DNA from: Rhizobium sp. P38BS-XIX | Lineage (GTDB): Bacteria; Pseudomonadota; Alphaproteobacteria; Rhizobiales; Rhizobiaceae | NCBI RefSeq assembly: GCF_012641435.1 | Contig: NZ_JABAIJ010000001.1 | Location: 992,001-1,056,000 of the forward strand | DNA length: 64,000 bases | Direction: 5' to 3' | In this document: positions 36,873 to 48,687 of the stretch, piece after piece | Layout: each line of letters opens with the position of its first letter | Numbering within the stretch: the stretch's first letter is position 1 | Translations under genes and position numbers: made by a program | The notes under the pieces: model-generated | Seen by the model: only the letters and a program-made list of their open reading frames with translations | What the model was told of the DNA's origin: nothing | Databases searched by the model: none

Positions 36873-37262
36873 TTAGGCGGGTTGCGCAGCCTGTCGCTGA
36901 GCCGCAAGCGCTGCCAGATCGGCAGGCTTCAGTTCGACGGACTCACCGCAACCGCACGCCGATGTCTGGTTCGGATTGGTGAAGATGAAGCCGGAGCGCA
37001 GCGTCGTCATCTCGAAGCCCATTTCCGTGCCGAGCAGATAGAGTACGGCAGACGGTTCGACCCAGACCTTCGCGCCATCGCGCTCGATCAGGTCGTCCTT
37101 CGCGTTCGGCTCGGTCACCAGGTCGATGGTATATTCCATGCCGGCGCAGCCGCCCTTTTTGATGCCGACGCGAACGCCCTTGGCATCGGGACCGGAGTTA
37201 CCGACGATCGCCTTGACGCGGGCTGCTGCCGCATCCGTCATGCTCATGACTGCAAAGCCCAT
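36873..37262 (-). CDS. sufA: Iron-sulfur cluster assembly A-type protein SufA/HesB
   Basis: Accepts and delivers Fe-S clusters. The protein of 129 aa has the A-type Cys triplet: Cys in KKGGCAGMEY and two in ACGCGES, near the C-terminus. The ATG at 37262 is used because the AAGGAG site lies 8 nt upstream. Last gene of the suf operon (sufS2-B-unknown-C-D-S-T-A), after a 76-bp gap to sufT. Confidence 0.93.
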   Translation of the reverse strand: MGFAVMSMTDAAAARVKAIVGNSGPDAKGVRVGIKKGGCAGMEYTIDLVTEPNAKDDLIERDGAKVWVEPSAVLYLLGTEMGFEMTTLRSGFIFTNPNQTSACGCGESVELKPADLAALAAQRQAAQPA

Positions 37263-37338
37263 GGGCTCATTCTCCTTCCGCAACCGGGGTCAAGATCCGG
37301 CGCTTCGAGTCTTAATGTAAAGCCGGCGGCTTAAAGCT

Positions 37339-37719
37339 TCAATACCAGCCGACAGCGACCTGCGCTTCTTCCGACATGCGATCCGGCGTCCAGGGCGGAT
37401 CGAAGGTCATGCTGACGTCGACACCGGAAACACCTTCGACAGCGCCGACAGCATTCTCGACCCAGCCCGGCATTTCGCCGGCAACCGGGCAACCAGGTGC
37501 GGTCAGCGTCATGACGATCTTCACCATGCGGTCGTCTTCGATATCGATCTTGTAGACCAGACCCAGCTCGAAGATATCGGCGGGAATTTCCGGATCGTAG
37601 ACCGTCTTCAGCGCCGAGATGATGTCGTCGCTGAGGCGCGCAACCTCATCTTCCGGAATGCTGGAATGCACGATCCCATCGCGCACATCGATCTTCTGTT
37701 CGCTTTCGTCGAGTGACAT
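37339..37719 (-). CDS. sufT: SUF maturation protein SufT (DUF59/MIP18 family)
   Basis: Protein of 126 aa with the DUF59 fold: DIISALKTVYDPEIPADIFE and the reactive Cys in TLTAPGCPVAGEMPGW, then FDPPWTPDRMSEEA. Acts as an accessory factor of Fe-S protein maturation. ATG 37719 with AAGGAGG upstream; the ribosome site overlaps the stop codon of sufS, giving an 11-nt spacer. Confidence 0.92.
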   Translation of the reverse strand: MSLDESEQKIDVRDGIVHSSIPEDEVARLSDDIISALKTVYDPEIPADIFELGLVYKIDIEDDRMVKIVMTLTAPGCPVAGEMPGWVENAVGAVEGVSGVDVSMTFDPPWTPDRMSEEAQVAVGWY

Positions 37720-37730
37720 CGCTTGCCTCC

Positions 37731-38972
37731 TTAGGCAAAGAATTTCCGCGCATATTCCAAGGCATCCGCCAAGGCATCCACCTCGGCGCGCGTATTGTAC
37801 ATGCCGAACGATGCACGGCATGTGGAGGTAACGCCGAAGCGTTTCAAGAGCGGCTGGGCGCAATGGGTGCCGGCGCGAACGGCGACACCCTGCCGGTCGA
37901 TCACCATCGAGACGTCGTGCGAGTGAATTCCCGCAAGCTCGAAGGAGAAAATACCGCCCTTGCCGGGCGCCGTACCGATGACGCGCAGCGAATTGATATC
38001 GCGCAGCCGCTCTGCTGCATAGGCGGCGAGATCGGCCTCATGGCGGGCAATCGCCTCGCGGCCGATACTGTCCATATAGTCGAGCGCATAGCCAAGACCG
38101 ATCGCCTGAACGATCGGCGGCGTTCCCGCTTCGAAGCGATGCGGCGGCTCGTTATAGGTGACGTTTTCCTCGGTGACGTCGAAAATCATCTCGCCGCCGC
38201 CCTGGAACGGCCGCATCTGCGCAAACCGCTCCTTCTTGCCGTAGAGAACGCCGATACCCGAGGGGCCATAGAGCTTGTGACCGGTCATGACGTACCAGTC
38301 GCAATCGATATCCTGCACGTCGACAGGCATATGCACGGCACCCTGCGAGCCGTCGATCAGAACCGGAATGCCGCGCTCATGGGCGATGCGGCAGACTTCC
38401 TTGACCGGAACGACCGTCCCGAGCGCATTCGACATATGTGTGATGGCGACGAGCTTGGTGCGCTCGGTCAGGCTCTTCTCGAATTCCTCGATATGGAAGG
38501 CGCCCTCGTCGTCGACGGGCACCCAGACGAGCTTCGCACCCTGCCGTTCCCTGATGAAATGCCAGGGAACGATATTGGAGTGATGCTCCATGATCGAGAC
38601 GACGATCTCGTCACCGTCGCCGATTTCGGGCATGCCCCAACCATAGGCAACCGTGTTGATCGCCTCTGTCGAGTTCTTGGTAAAGACGATCTCGTCCACC
38701 GACGGCGCATTCAGGAAGCGGCGCACCTTTTCGCGAGCCGCCTCATAGGCTTCCGTCGCTGCATTGGACAGAAAGTGCAGGCCGCGATGCACGTTCGCAT
38801 ATTCGTTGGAATAAGCATGCGAGATGGCATCGATGACGACCTGCGGCTTCTGCGCGGAGGCGCCATTGTCGAGATAGACCAGCGGCTTGCCATGCACCGT
38901 TTTCGCCAGGATCGGGAAATCCCGGCGAATGGCTTCGACGTCATAGGCCGTTGCCGGCACGATCTTGTCCAC
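37731..38972 (-). CDS. sufS: Cysteine desulfurase SufS
   Basis: PLP enzyme that removes sulfur from cysteine as a persulfide for the SufBCD scaffold. The protein of 413 aa is class II: N-terminus RDFPILAKTVHGKPLVYLDN, PLP Lys in MTGHKLYGPSG, and the persulfide Cys in VRAGTHCAQPL. I use GTG 38972 because GGAGG lies 7-8 nt before it; a TTG at 38987 lies within that ribosome site. Follows sufD by 15 nt. A second desulfurase of another class starts the operon. Confidence 0.95.
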   Translation of the reverse strand: MDKIVPATAYDVEAIRRDFPILAKTVHGKPLVYLDNGASAQKPQVVIDAISHAYSNEYANVHRGLHFLSNAATEAYEAAREKVRRFLNAPSVDEIVFTKNSTEAINTVAYGWGMPEIGDGDEIVVSIMEHHSNIVPWHFIRERQGAKLVWVPVDDEGAFHIEEFEKSLTERTKLVAITHMSNALGTVVPVKEVCRIAHERGIPVLIDGSQGAVHMPVDVQDIDCDWYVMTGHKLYGPSGIGVLYGKKERFAQMRPFQGGGEMIFDVTEENVTYNEPPHRFEAGTPPIVQAIGLGYALDYMDSIGREAIARHEADLAAYAAERLRDINSLRVIGTAPGKGGIFSFELAGIHSHDVSMVIDRQGVAVRAGTHCAQPLLKRFGVTSTCRASFGMYNTRAEVDALADALEYARKFFA

Positions 38973-38987
38973 GAGCTTTGCCTCCAA

Positions 38988-40262
38988 TCAGGCGTGCTTT
39001 TCCAGCCAGCCGGAGATAACGCCTTCCAGCGCCTCGACCAGGGCTTCGTCTTCCAGTTCCTCGACGATCTCCGCTACGAAGGCGTTGACCAGCATCGCAC
39101 GAGCCTTGTTCTCGGGAATGCCGCGCGCCATCAGATAGTAGAGATGGTTCTTGTCGATGTCGGCAACGGTCGCGCCGTGGCCGCACTGAACGTCGTCGGC
39201 GAAGATTTCGAGCTCTGGCTTCACCGAGAACTCGGCATCGTCGGACATCAGCAGCGTGTTGCAAGCCATCTTGGCGTCGGTCTTCTGCGCGTCCGGCGCG
39301 ACCCGGATCATGCCCTGAAAGACGCCGCGAGCGCGATCGAACACCACGTTGCGGATAACTTCCGTGGAGCCGGTGTTCGGAACATCATGGCCGAGCACCA
39401 TCGTCACGTCCGTATGGGTATCGCCACCAAGCAGGTTGATGCCGCGGAGCGTCAAATCCGCGCCCTCGCCTACTACCTTGATATACAGTTCCTGACGAAC
39501 AAGCTTGCCGCCAGCATTGATGACAAACAGCTTCAGCTTGGCATCTTCTCCGAGATCGATGCGAAGCTGGCCGAGATGGGTGTCTTCGCTGCCCTGCTCC
39601 TGCAGGATGATCCAGGTGATTTCAGAACCCTTGCCGATCTTGACTTCGCTGACCGACGAAACCAATGCGGCAGCACCTTCGACCGCCTGGTGACGCTCGA
39701 TCAAGGTCGCCTTGACGTCGGCGCCGAAAGAAACAGGCAAACGGCTATGGATCTGACCACCGGCATGCACAAACTGCACCTCAAGCGGCGCATCGAGTTC
39801 GGTGCCATCGGGCAGGTCTATGACATAGCCATCCCGCACGAAGCTGGCATTGATGCGCCCGATGGCGTCATCCTTGCCGAGGGCCTCCAGACCGGCGGCA
39901 GCCGCGCCGTTGACCAGGCTGTCGGCATAGCGTCCGACCGTCAGGTTCTTAACCGTAGCCTTCTCGCTTGCCTTGCCCTGGATGACCGTGAGAACCGAAG
40001 CTCCCTCGACCGTCGGGGCGAGCGCTTCGGCGAGACCCTTGCCGATGTCGCTCGGCACGAGACGCAGCAGACTCTTGAAATCGGTATAGTGCCAGGCCTC
40101 AATCCGGCGCGTCGGCAGACCGGCTGTCTTCAGCTCCTCCAGCAGGCGATCGCGGACGGCGAAAACTTCGCCGTCGCCGGGCAGATCGCCCATCTGGTCG
40201 TTATACGCCTCGATCAGCGCCGTCTCGGCTGCCGTCAGGCGGTTCGTCGTCTGAATATTCAT
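38988..40262 (-). CDS. sufD: Fe-S cluster assembly protein SufD
   Basis: Beta-helix scaffold subunit of the SufBC2D complex, 424 aa. The C-terminal half has the typical QCGHGATVADIDKN and YYLMARGIPENKARAM segment shared with SufB. ATG 40262 follows GGAAAGGAC; 22 nt separate it from sufC. The protein is complete and of usual length. Confidence 0.95.
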   Translation of the reverse strand: MNIQTTNRLTAAETALIEAYNDQMGDLPGDGEVFAVRDRLLEELKTAGLPTRRIEAWHYTDFKSLLRLVPSDIGKGLAEALAPTVEGASVLTVIQGKASEKATVKNLTVGRYADSLVNGAAAAGLEALGKDDAIGRINASFVRDGYVIDLPDGTELDAPLEVQFVHAGGQIHSRLPVSFGADVKATLIERHQAVEGAAALVSSVSEVKIGKGSEITWIILQEQGSEDTHLGQLRIDLGEDAKLKLFVINAGGKLVRQELYIKVVGEGADLTLRGINLLGGDTHTDVTMVLGHDVPNTGSTEVIRNVVFDRARGVFQGMIRVAPDAQKTDAKMACNTLLMSDDAEFSVKPELEIFADDVQCGHGATVADIDKNHLYYLMARGIPENKARAMLVNAFVAEIVEELEDEALVEALEGVISGWLEKHA

Positions 40263-40284
40263 CGACGTGTCCTTTCCGCCTCGA

Positions 40285-41040
<756 letters not shown>

Positions 41041-41111
41041 ATTCGTTTCCTTCGTCCCACCCTGGTGATCGGCGATCGAACCAACGGTGACTTTCCTATA
41101 TAGATTTACCG

Positions 41112-41473
41112 TTATTCAGCCGGTTCAAAACTCTGCGTCACGACAATCGCACCAACGATATTGCGATTGAATTCAGCGAGTTCCTCTGCCGGCACCCAAA
41201 GCTCTTGATGCTCGCGTCCGCCAACGATCTTTCGCTCAAAGCGGGACACATAGTCGGTATTTACATCGAAGCGTGTCACATATCCGCGCCGCGAGCCGAC
41301 CTTCGTATTCCAGTCTCTCGCAATCTGCGCGGCATACTCTTCATTGGTGACCGGGTAGAAAATCGGTTGATCCGGCAGGCGTGGCGGGAACGATTTCCAG
41401 CCACTCTCCTCGATCAGCTTAAGTTCTTCCAGTCCAACAGGGCGAAAGAGCGTGACAGTGTCCGCATTCGTCA

Positions 41474-41474
<1 letters not shown>
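41112..41474 (-). CDS. Conserved hypothetical suf-operon protein, 120 aa
   Basis: Lies between sufB and sufC and starts at the ATG that overlaps the sufB stop (TGATG), so it is translated together with sufB. The sequence has LFRPVGLEELKLIEESGWKS, then FPPRLPDQPIFYPVTNEEYA and VGGREHQELWVPAEELAEFN. I recall similar rhizobial proteins annotated loosely as ADP-ribosylation/crystallin J1; the fold and role are not established. No metal-binding Cys and no membrane segment. Its fixed place in the operon suggests a Fe-S assembly accessory role. Confidence 0.75.
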
Positions 41475-42943
<1,469 letters not shown>

Positions 42944-43089
42944 TTCGTTCTCCAATCTCGCCGGATCCAAGGTCCGGCAGCTTGTCAACGTTGCGGCAGA
43001 CTTATGTCTGCCCCCTATGTAGTCGGCCAAAAGGGACTTTTCATCCCGCTTGGCAAGCGGAAATTTCGGTTTCCGCAAAATTGTGGCCG

Positions 43090-44256
43090 TCAGGCCGCCG
43101 CCCCCGCCAGCTTGCGTCTTCCCGCAATCCGGGCAAACGCGGCGATTGCGCGATCGATATCGGCATCCGTTGTCGTCGGCCCCAGAGATATGCGCAGCGC
43201 CCCGAGCTTGGGATCGCATCCCATCGCCACAAGCACATGGCTTTCCCCGACCTTGCCCGACGAACAGGCAGATCCGGCCGATATGGCGACACCTTCGAGA
43301 TCGAACGCAATCTGCCCGGTTTCCGATTTCAGCCCCGGAAGCGTGAAGAAGCTGGTGTTCGGAACGCGGAGACCCTGCTCTCCATGAATGATGACATCCG
43401 GCGCACTCTGCCGCATGCCTTCCTCAAGCCGATCCCGCAATCGAGCGATCGCGGCATTGCGGCCTTCGAACTCGTCGAGCGCTGCGGCGGCTGCCGCACC
43501 GAAGCCGATAATGGCAAGGGTATTTTCCGTGCCCGAACGATGGCCCTTCTCCTGGCCGCCGCCATGGATCAACGGCTTCGGCATAAGCACCTCACCGCGA
43601 GAGACCAGCGCGCCGACGCCTTTGGGGCCGCCGATCTTGTGCGACGACACGATCACGAAATCCGCGCCGATGGCATTGATGTCGAGAGGAATGCGGCCGG
43701 CTGCCTGAACTGCATCCACGACGAGGAGACCGCCCACGGCTTGAACGAGCTTTGCCGCCTCTGCGACAGGCTGCACAATTCCGGTCTCATTGTTGGCGAG
43801 CATGATCGCGACCATGGGCAGGCCGCTCGCCTTGTCATGGACCGACAGCATCTCCTCCAGCGCAGCAAGATCGACGGTGCCATCCGAGGTCACTGGTATT
43901 TCGCTGATATCGTCCTTGGCAAACCGGCCGCCTTCACGCACGGCAGGATGCTCGACGGCGGATATATAAAGACGGCTGACGACAAGCGGCGTGCGCCCCA
44001 TGCGAAATTCCGGCGTCAGCACCATATTGGCTGCCTCTGTGGCGCCGCTGGTAAAGACGACATGAGCCGGTTCCGTGCCCGTCAGACTTGCGACCTGCCG
44101 GCGCGCGGCCTCGACAGCCGCGCGGGCTGCCCTACCTTCGCCATGAACGGAATTGGGGTTGCCTTGAATATCCATCGAGCGCAGCATTGCTTCGCGAACC
44201 GCCGGATGGAGCGGTGCGGTAGCATTCCAATCGAGATAAAGGCGTGTTGCAGCCAT
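43090..44256 (-). CDS. Cysteine desulfurase, NifS/IscS class I
   Basis: PLP-dependent desulfurase of 388 aa. N-terminus [23 protein letters not shown] Lys in [15 protein letters not shown]; the persulfide Cys in [17 protein letters not shown]. The class differs from the SufS downstream: its Cys loop is the longer class I type. It heads the suf operon, 146 bp upstream of sufB, as in related rhizobia. Two desulfurases in one operon is notable: one may feed SufBCD and the other another acceptor. Confidence 0.92.
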   Translation of the reverse strand: MAATRLYLDWNATAPLHPAVREAMLRSMDIQGNPNSVHGEGRAARAAVEAARRQVASLTGTEPAHVVFTSGATEAANMVLTPEFRMGRTPLVVSRLYISAVEHPAVREGGRFAKDDISEIPVTSDGTVDLAALEEMLSVHDKASGLPMVAIMLANNETGIVQPVAEAAKLVQAVGGLLVVDAVQAAGRIPLDINAIGADFVIVSSHKIGGPKGVGALVSRGEVLMPKPLIHGGGQEKGHRSGTENTLAIIGFGAAAAAALDEFEGRNAAIARLRDRLEEGMRQSAPDVIIHGEQGLRVPNTSFFTLPGLKSETGQIAFDLEGVAISAGSACSSGKVGESHVLVAMGCDPKLGALRISLGPTTTDADIDRAIAAFARIAGRRKLAGAAA

Positions 44257-44382
44257 AATCTTCTTCCTGCGCGACTTTGCTTTGCTGCGGCCGGCTCATT
44301 TTCCTTGAAATTTCAGCCTAGCATGCCTTATGACACGTTCCACAAACCGTTGCGCAAACAACGCGCGGAACACCGCATCAAG

Positions 44383-44399
44383 TTTCGAATTGTTCTAAA
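44383..44399. promoter_or_regulatory. Candidate Irr box (iron control element) of the suf operon
   Basis: TTTCGAA-TTG-TTCTAAA: the 7-3-7 inverted pattern matches the Irr/ICE consensus TTTAGAA-N3-TTCTAAA at 13 of 14 arm positions. It lies 127 bp upstream of the first suf-operon ATG, in the divergent region. A second palindrome TTCTAGAA is at 44405-44412. Irr acts on such sites in iron-poor conditions in Rhizobiales. Confidence 0.55.
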
Positions 44400-44489
44400 C
44401 TGCGTTCTAGAAAAGATGAGCGCATTCGTCAAGTCAACTTGCTGCGTGCCTTTAGGTTTGAACGCAGAAAAAGAAGAGCCGGAGTATCG

Positions 44490-45167
44490 ATGCCTGAAGT
44501 AATTTTCAACGGCCCCGCTGGTCGCCTTGAAGGCCGCTATCAACCCTCCAAGGAGAAGAGCGCCCCGATCGCGATCATTCTTCATCCCCATCCGCAGTTC
44601 GGCGGCACGATGAACAATCAGGTCGTCTACCAGCTCTTCTATATGTTCCAGAAGCGCGGGTTTACAACGCTCCGCTTCAACTTTCGCGGCATCGGCCGCA
44701 GCCAGGGCGAATTCGACCACGGCGCCGGCGAGCTTTCCGACGCGGCATCGGCGCTTGACTGGGTGCAGAGCCTTCATCCGGATTCCAAGAGCTGTTGGGT
44801 TGCCGGCTATTCCTTCGGCGCCTGGATCGGCATGCAGCTTTTGATGCGCCGCCCGGAAATCGAAGGCTTCATGTCGATCGCACCGCAGCCGAACATCTAT
44901 GACTTCTCCTTCCTGGCGCCCTGCCCGTCGTCCGGCCTGATCATCAACGGCGACGCTGACAAGGTTGCTCCGGAAAAGGACGTCAACGGCCTCGTCGAGA
45001 AGCTGAAGACCCAGAAGGGCATCCTGATCACGCACAAGGTCGTGCCGGCCGCCAACCACTTCTTCAACGGCCAGGTCGAAACGCTGCTCGGCGAATGCGA
45101 GGATTATCTCGATCGGCGCCTCAACGGCGAATTGGTGCCGGAGCCGGCAGCCAAGCGCATCCGCTGA
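44490..45167 (+). CDS. Alpha/beta hydrolase, dienelactone-hydrolase-like
   Basis: Protein of 225 aa. N-terminal HPHPQFGGTMNNQVV is diagnostic for a small conserved family of alpha/beta hydrolases, followed by FNFRGIGRSQGEFDHGAGE, nucleophile elbow AGYSFGAWIG, GDADKVAPEKDV with the Asp, and the His in AANHFFNG. The family is common in alphaproteobacteria and is not assigned a substrate. ATG 44490 follows GGAG; the open frame upstream to 44439 adds nothing. Divergent from the suf operon and may share the iron-regulated region. Confidence 0.85.
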   Translation: MPEVIFNGPAGRLEGRYQPSKEKSAPIAIILHPHPQFGGTMNNQVVYQLFYMFQKRGFTTLRFNFRGIGRSQGEFDHGAGELSDAASALDWVQSLHPDSKSCWVAGYSFGAWIGMQLLMRRPEIEGFMSIAPQPNIYDFSFLAPCPSSGLIINGDADKVAPEKDVNGLVEKLKTQKGILITHKVVPAANHFFNGQVETLLGECEDYLDRRLNGELVPEPAAKRIR

Positions 45168-45179
45168 GACAAGCGGCCG

Positions 45180-45698
45180 TTACCGAGACATACTAAAAGT
45201 TGGACACGTGATCCCGTCGATTGTCATCGACGGGTGATCTTTCATGCCGATCTTGCGTAGAACGCGCTGTGACGCGGCATTTTCTGGATGGGTAAAGGCA
45301 ATGAATCGCCGGCCCACACCGCGAGCGAAAAACCATTGAGCCAGCGCCCCGGCAATTTCGGTCGCATAGCCATTGCCCCAGGCATCCTTCCGAATCGAAT
45401 AGCCAAGTTCGAATTCGCCGCGTCCATCCTCATCGTGGAAGCGAGAAAATCCGGCACGTCCGATGAAGCGACCGTCGTCTCTTTTGAGCATTTTGTATTT
45501 CGTCACGCCATCGCGCGCCTGCTCGTCGAACCAGCTTTTCAGCCTCTCCTCGGCTTTCTCCTGCGTCCATGGCGCAGCACCCGAGAGATAGCGCGTCGTG
45601 TCGATCGTCGAATGTAGCTGCCGAATCAGCTCCGCGTCACTCTTGCCCCACATCGTAAGAACAAGGCGCGGAGTTTCGAGTATCATGGTGTCGCTCAT
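45180..45698 (-). CDS. GNAT-family N-acetyltransferase (RimJ/RimL-like)
   Basis: Protein of 172 aa with the GNAT fold: LETPRLVLTMW start, FELGYSIRKDAWGNGYATEI (acetyl-CoA loop G.GYA) and HPENAASQRVLRKIG near the C-terminus. The pattern resembles RimJ/L or ribosomal-protein acetyltransferases; substrate unknown. Convergent with the hydrolase at 44490. ATG 45698 is preferred over an in-frame start at 45716. Confidence 0.85.
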   Translation of the reverse strand: MSDTMILETPRLVLTMWGKSDAELIRQLHSTIDTTRYLSGAAPWTQEKAEERLKSWFDEQARDGVTKYKMLKRDDGRFIGRAGFSRFHDEDGRGEFELGYSIRKDAWGNGYATEIAGALAQWFFARGVGRRFIAFTHPENAASQRVLRKIGMKDHPSMTIDGITCPTFSMSR

Positions 45699-45875
45699 CT
45701 GCCTGCCTGCTTTCATGACGGAGTTGTAGCCCTACAATCGATGCGGCGGCGCCAACTGGCACCGCCCGATCTGTGTCTGCTAAACCTATGGGATCATTTC
45801 AACAAGGCAACCAATCGGCGACCCGAAATGCCGGGACCCGCCGAAGCAGGTCCTATTATTGCTTCACATCGCCGC

Positions 45876-48389
45876 TCAGTGACACGGCGGCAGGCCCGGA
45901 ACGCCGCAGGTCTTCTTTTCCGGAGGTTTCTGTGCAGCCGGAGGCGCTTTGGCCTGTTGTTGCACGGGTCTCGGCTGCGCTTGCGGCTGAGGCCTCGGTT
46001 GAGCCTTCGCCTCTGGAGCCGGCGCCCTCGCCTGCACAGCGACATGCGGCACTGGCTTAGGCTGCGCTACCACCGGATTGGCCTGACGAGATGGCTGTGC
46101 TGCGGCATGGGCCTGATTGTTCATCTGCGGCCGGGCGTTGTTCGTTACCCTAGGCTGAACCGGAGCCTTGGCAACAACGGCCGGCGTCGCGGGCTTGGCC
46201 GCTTGGCTATGAACCACGGGGTTCGGTGCAGTCGCCACGACATTCGGTTTTGCATTCTTGCCAGCCTGAGCAGCCGGCGTCTTCGCCGGTTGATTTTGAG
46301 TCTTTGCCACAGGCGCATTGCCTGCAGGCGCCGGCAGCTGCGTCTTGGAACCGCGAAGCGCGTGAAGCTTTGTGTTGGCGCCTTGTTGGGCAGGTTCAAC
46401 CTGTTTTGTTTGCGCTGTGCCAGGATTGTTTGGAAGCTTGGCTCCCGCCGGCAGAGGCTGTCCATTGGCAGCACCCGGAAGCGCATGGGCATTGGCATTC
46501 GTCCCCTGCTGCGCAGGTTGAACCGCAACAGCGGGATTGTGAACCGCATTGGGCGTGGGCTGAGGCGATTGAGCCTGCTTGCCTTGCACCGAGCCGGAGT
46601 TTGTGGGCAGCTTGCCGTCTGCCGGTAGTGGCTGCCCATTGGTGCCGGGCAACACGTGAGCGACGGCATTTCCTGTCTGTGGCTGACCCGAAGGTGCAAC
46701 CGCAGCGCCAGTTCCGGGCGCAGCCTTGGCCGCTGCCGCAGGGTTCTGCTTCTGTAGCACCGCAGCTTTCTTTTGAACCGAGGGCGGCAAGGCGACATGC
46801 AACGCCGCAGCCCCCGCACCGGCAACAACGGCCGCCCCAACCAGCTTCTGCCCGCTGGTCAATCCTGGAGCAGCGGGCGCTGCACCATTATCGTTGACGG
46901 TCGTGTTGTTGACCGTCGTATTGTTGACGACAGTGTTGTTCACCACGGTATTGTGGATGTTGTTGAAGATGATGTCGTTTTCCGGCGGCGCAACGTCCCG
47001 TGGCGGCTCGACCCAGCGGGCAACCGGCACGTAAACGGGCGCCGGCAACACGTAAAGATCGACGGACGGCTGCGGCGGCGCGAGTTCCACGAAATCCGAT
47101 GGCGGCGGCGCCAGGAAAACAACCGGCGGCGGCGGTGCATAGCCGAAATCCGCATCGTCAAAATAAAGAACGGGACGATCGACATAGACGATCTCAGGCG
47201 GCGGCGGTGGCGGCACATCGTATTCGATGACGGTAAACGACGGTGGCGGCTCAAGCGCAGCCTCGAAATGTTCCAGGCGCCGGCGCGCATCCCAGACATG
47301 CGGGCCACGTGGATAACGTCTCAGATAGGACCAATAGGCCTCCGGCGAATCGGCCCGCCATGTCTCGCGCCACGTAATCGCCTCCCTGCGTGCGGCGATG
47401 ATGGCTCGAACGCGCTTTGCCATGGAATCGTTCGGATAGGCGGCGAGGAAATCCTCGTATCCACTCAGCGTGTCACGATCGAGCGCAGCGAAATAGGCAT
47501 CACGCTCATCGAAGTCGCGAATGGCCTTCGTGCGAATGGCCGCATTGTCGTAGCTCGCCACCTGAGGCGCCGGCGCATCGGGACCGCGATCGAAGAAGGT
47601 GAAGGCATTCTTGAATTTAGACGCATCCCAGGAGATTTCGGCTCCCTTCGTGAGATCCCCAACGCGCAGACGGGTTCGATCAAAGATATCGTCGAGCGGC
47701 AGACCGCCGACACGGATCATCTCCGCCAGTGCATGGGCATAGGAGCCATAGGGACCGGCCTCCTGCGGCGCGACGGTTCCGGGCGCGGCATTGAAGGCAA
47801 TCAGCTGATTGGCGTCCGGATCGACCAGCGCCAGCCCGCCGGCCAGCGGCTCGTTGGATCGCACGAACGGATTGGCCCGCGCGGCGTCGAGAACGACAAT
47901 GCTGCCGCGATTGTTGATGGCCGCCAGCGACTTGGTGAAGTCCGTCATCCGCAACGCTTCCACCGGCACATCGGTGGCATTGGCGATCTGCGCATCGACG
48001 GGTACGAAGTAATTGTCACCCTGATACTGCACTCCATAGCCCGCGAGATAGACGAAGACGACGGTGTTCGGTCCCGACGCATTCGCCTTCGTCAGAAAGT
48101 CGCGCATCGCGTCGCGCAATCCGTTCTGGTCGAGATCGCGTGCGCCGATCACATCGAAGCCGGCTGCCTGCAGCGTCTGCGCGATCAAGCCGGCATCATT
48201 GGCCGGCGTCGGCAAGGCGCCCGCCTTGTAAGCCGCATTGCCAACGACAAAGGCTATTCGCTTTTCAGGAGAGTTTTGGGCTCTAGCCGGGTTCACGGCG
48301 GCGATACCGGCCAGAACAAAGACCGCGGCAAAAAATGCCCAGATCGTCTTTTTGGACGACAATCCCATCATCGACAGCAGAGGTGACAT
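45876..48389 (-). CDS. Caspase-fold protein lacking the catalytic dyad (pseudo-orthocaspase)
   Basis: Protein of about 837 aa with a signal/TM segment (residues 14-37) and a caspase-like p20 domain at about 43-270 (KRIAFVVGNAAY, then NTVVFVYLAGYGVQYQGDNY and SIVVLDAARANPF). Active relatives have AGHG and LDACR; here the His is Tyr118 and the Cys is Ala170. After about residue 410 comes a proline-rich region, then an Asn/Thr/Val repeat (NNTVVNN, NNTTVNN), a hydrophobic helix (LVGAAVVAGAGAAALHVAL) and about 290 residues of Pro/Ala/Gln-rich low complexity with repeated NGQPLPA and KLP-N motifs. Function unknown; likely an envelope scaffold or binding protein rather than a protease. Confidence 0.85.
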   Translation of the reverse strand: MSPLLSMMGLSSKKTIWAFFAAVFVLAGIAAVNPARAQNSPEKRIAFVVGNAAYKAGALPTPANDAGLIAQTLQAAGFDVIGARDLDQNGLRDAMRDFLTKANASGPNTVVFVYLAGYGVQYQGDNYFVPVDAQIANATDVPVEALRMTDFTKSLAAINNRGSIVVLDAARANPFVRSNEPLAGGLALVDPDANQLIAFNAAPGTVAPQEAGPYGSYAHALAEMIRVGGLPLDDIFDRTRLRVGDLTKGAEISWDASKFKNAFTFFDRGPDAPAPQVASYDNAAIRTKAIRDFDERDAYFAALDRDTLSGYEDFLAAYPNDSMAKRVRAIIAARREAITWRETWRADSPEAYWSYLRRYPRGPHVWDARRRLEHFEAALEPPPSFTVIEYDVPPPPPPEIVYVDRPVLYFDDADFGYAPPPPVVFLAPPPSDFVELAPPQPSVDLYVLPAPVYVPVARWVEPPRDVAPPENDIIFNNIHNTVVNNTVVNNTTVNNTTVNDNGAAPAAPGLTSGQKLVGAAVVAGAGAAALHVALPPSVQKKAAVLQKQNPAAAAKAAPGTGAAVAPSGQPQTGNAVAHVLPGTNGQPLPADGKLPTNSGSVQGKQAQSPQPTPNAVHNPAVAVQPAQQGTNANAHALPGAANGQPLPAGAKLPNNPGTAQTKQVEPAQQGANTKLHALRGSKTQLPAPAGNAPVAKTQNQPAKTPAAQAGKNAKPNVVATAPNPVVHSQAAKPATPAVVAKAPVQPRVTNNARPQMNNQAHAAAQPSRQANPVVAQPKPVPHVAVQARAPAPEAKAQPRPQPQAQPRPVQQQAKAPPAAQKPPEKKTCGVPGLPPCH

Positions 48390-48687
48390 ACCGGTTTCTT
48401 TCGCGAAACATGAGGCACACAAGGGATCAACAAGAAATGACTAGGATTTGATTTTGGCGAATGCGCGGCATATTCCCGGCGGCGCGAAGGCGATGTTACG
48501 GCGTCGTCACATTGAGATGCACGCTGTCACAAAACCTCGCTTTCCCGCCCCTATAGCGCGAAACCTGGTCTGCGCCGGACACCAAAGTGGTGACGCGCCG
48601 ATAAATCAATGCTAAACGCCCCCGCACCCTTCAACTTTAGTGAATTCACCGCATTGCCAATCGATGCGGCTTCGAGAGACCAAAATC

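Noticed and set aside
46773..48386. Plus-strand frame of over 500 codons opposite the caspase-like gene
   Set aside because: Arg/His-rich and without motifs; explained by codon-position GC bias on the opposite strand.
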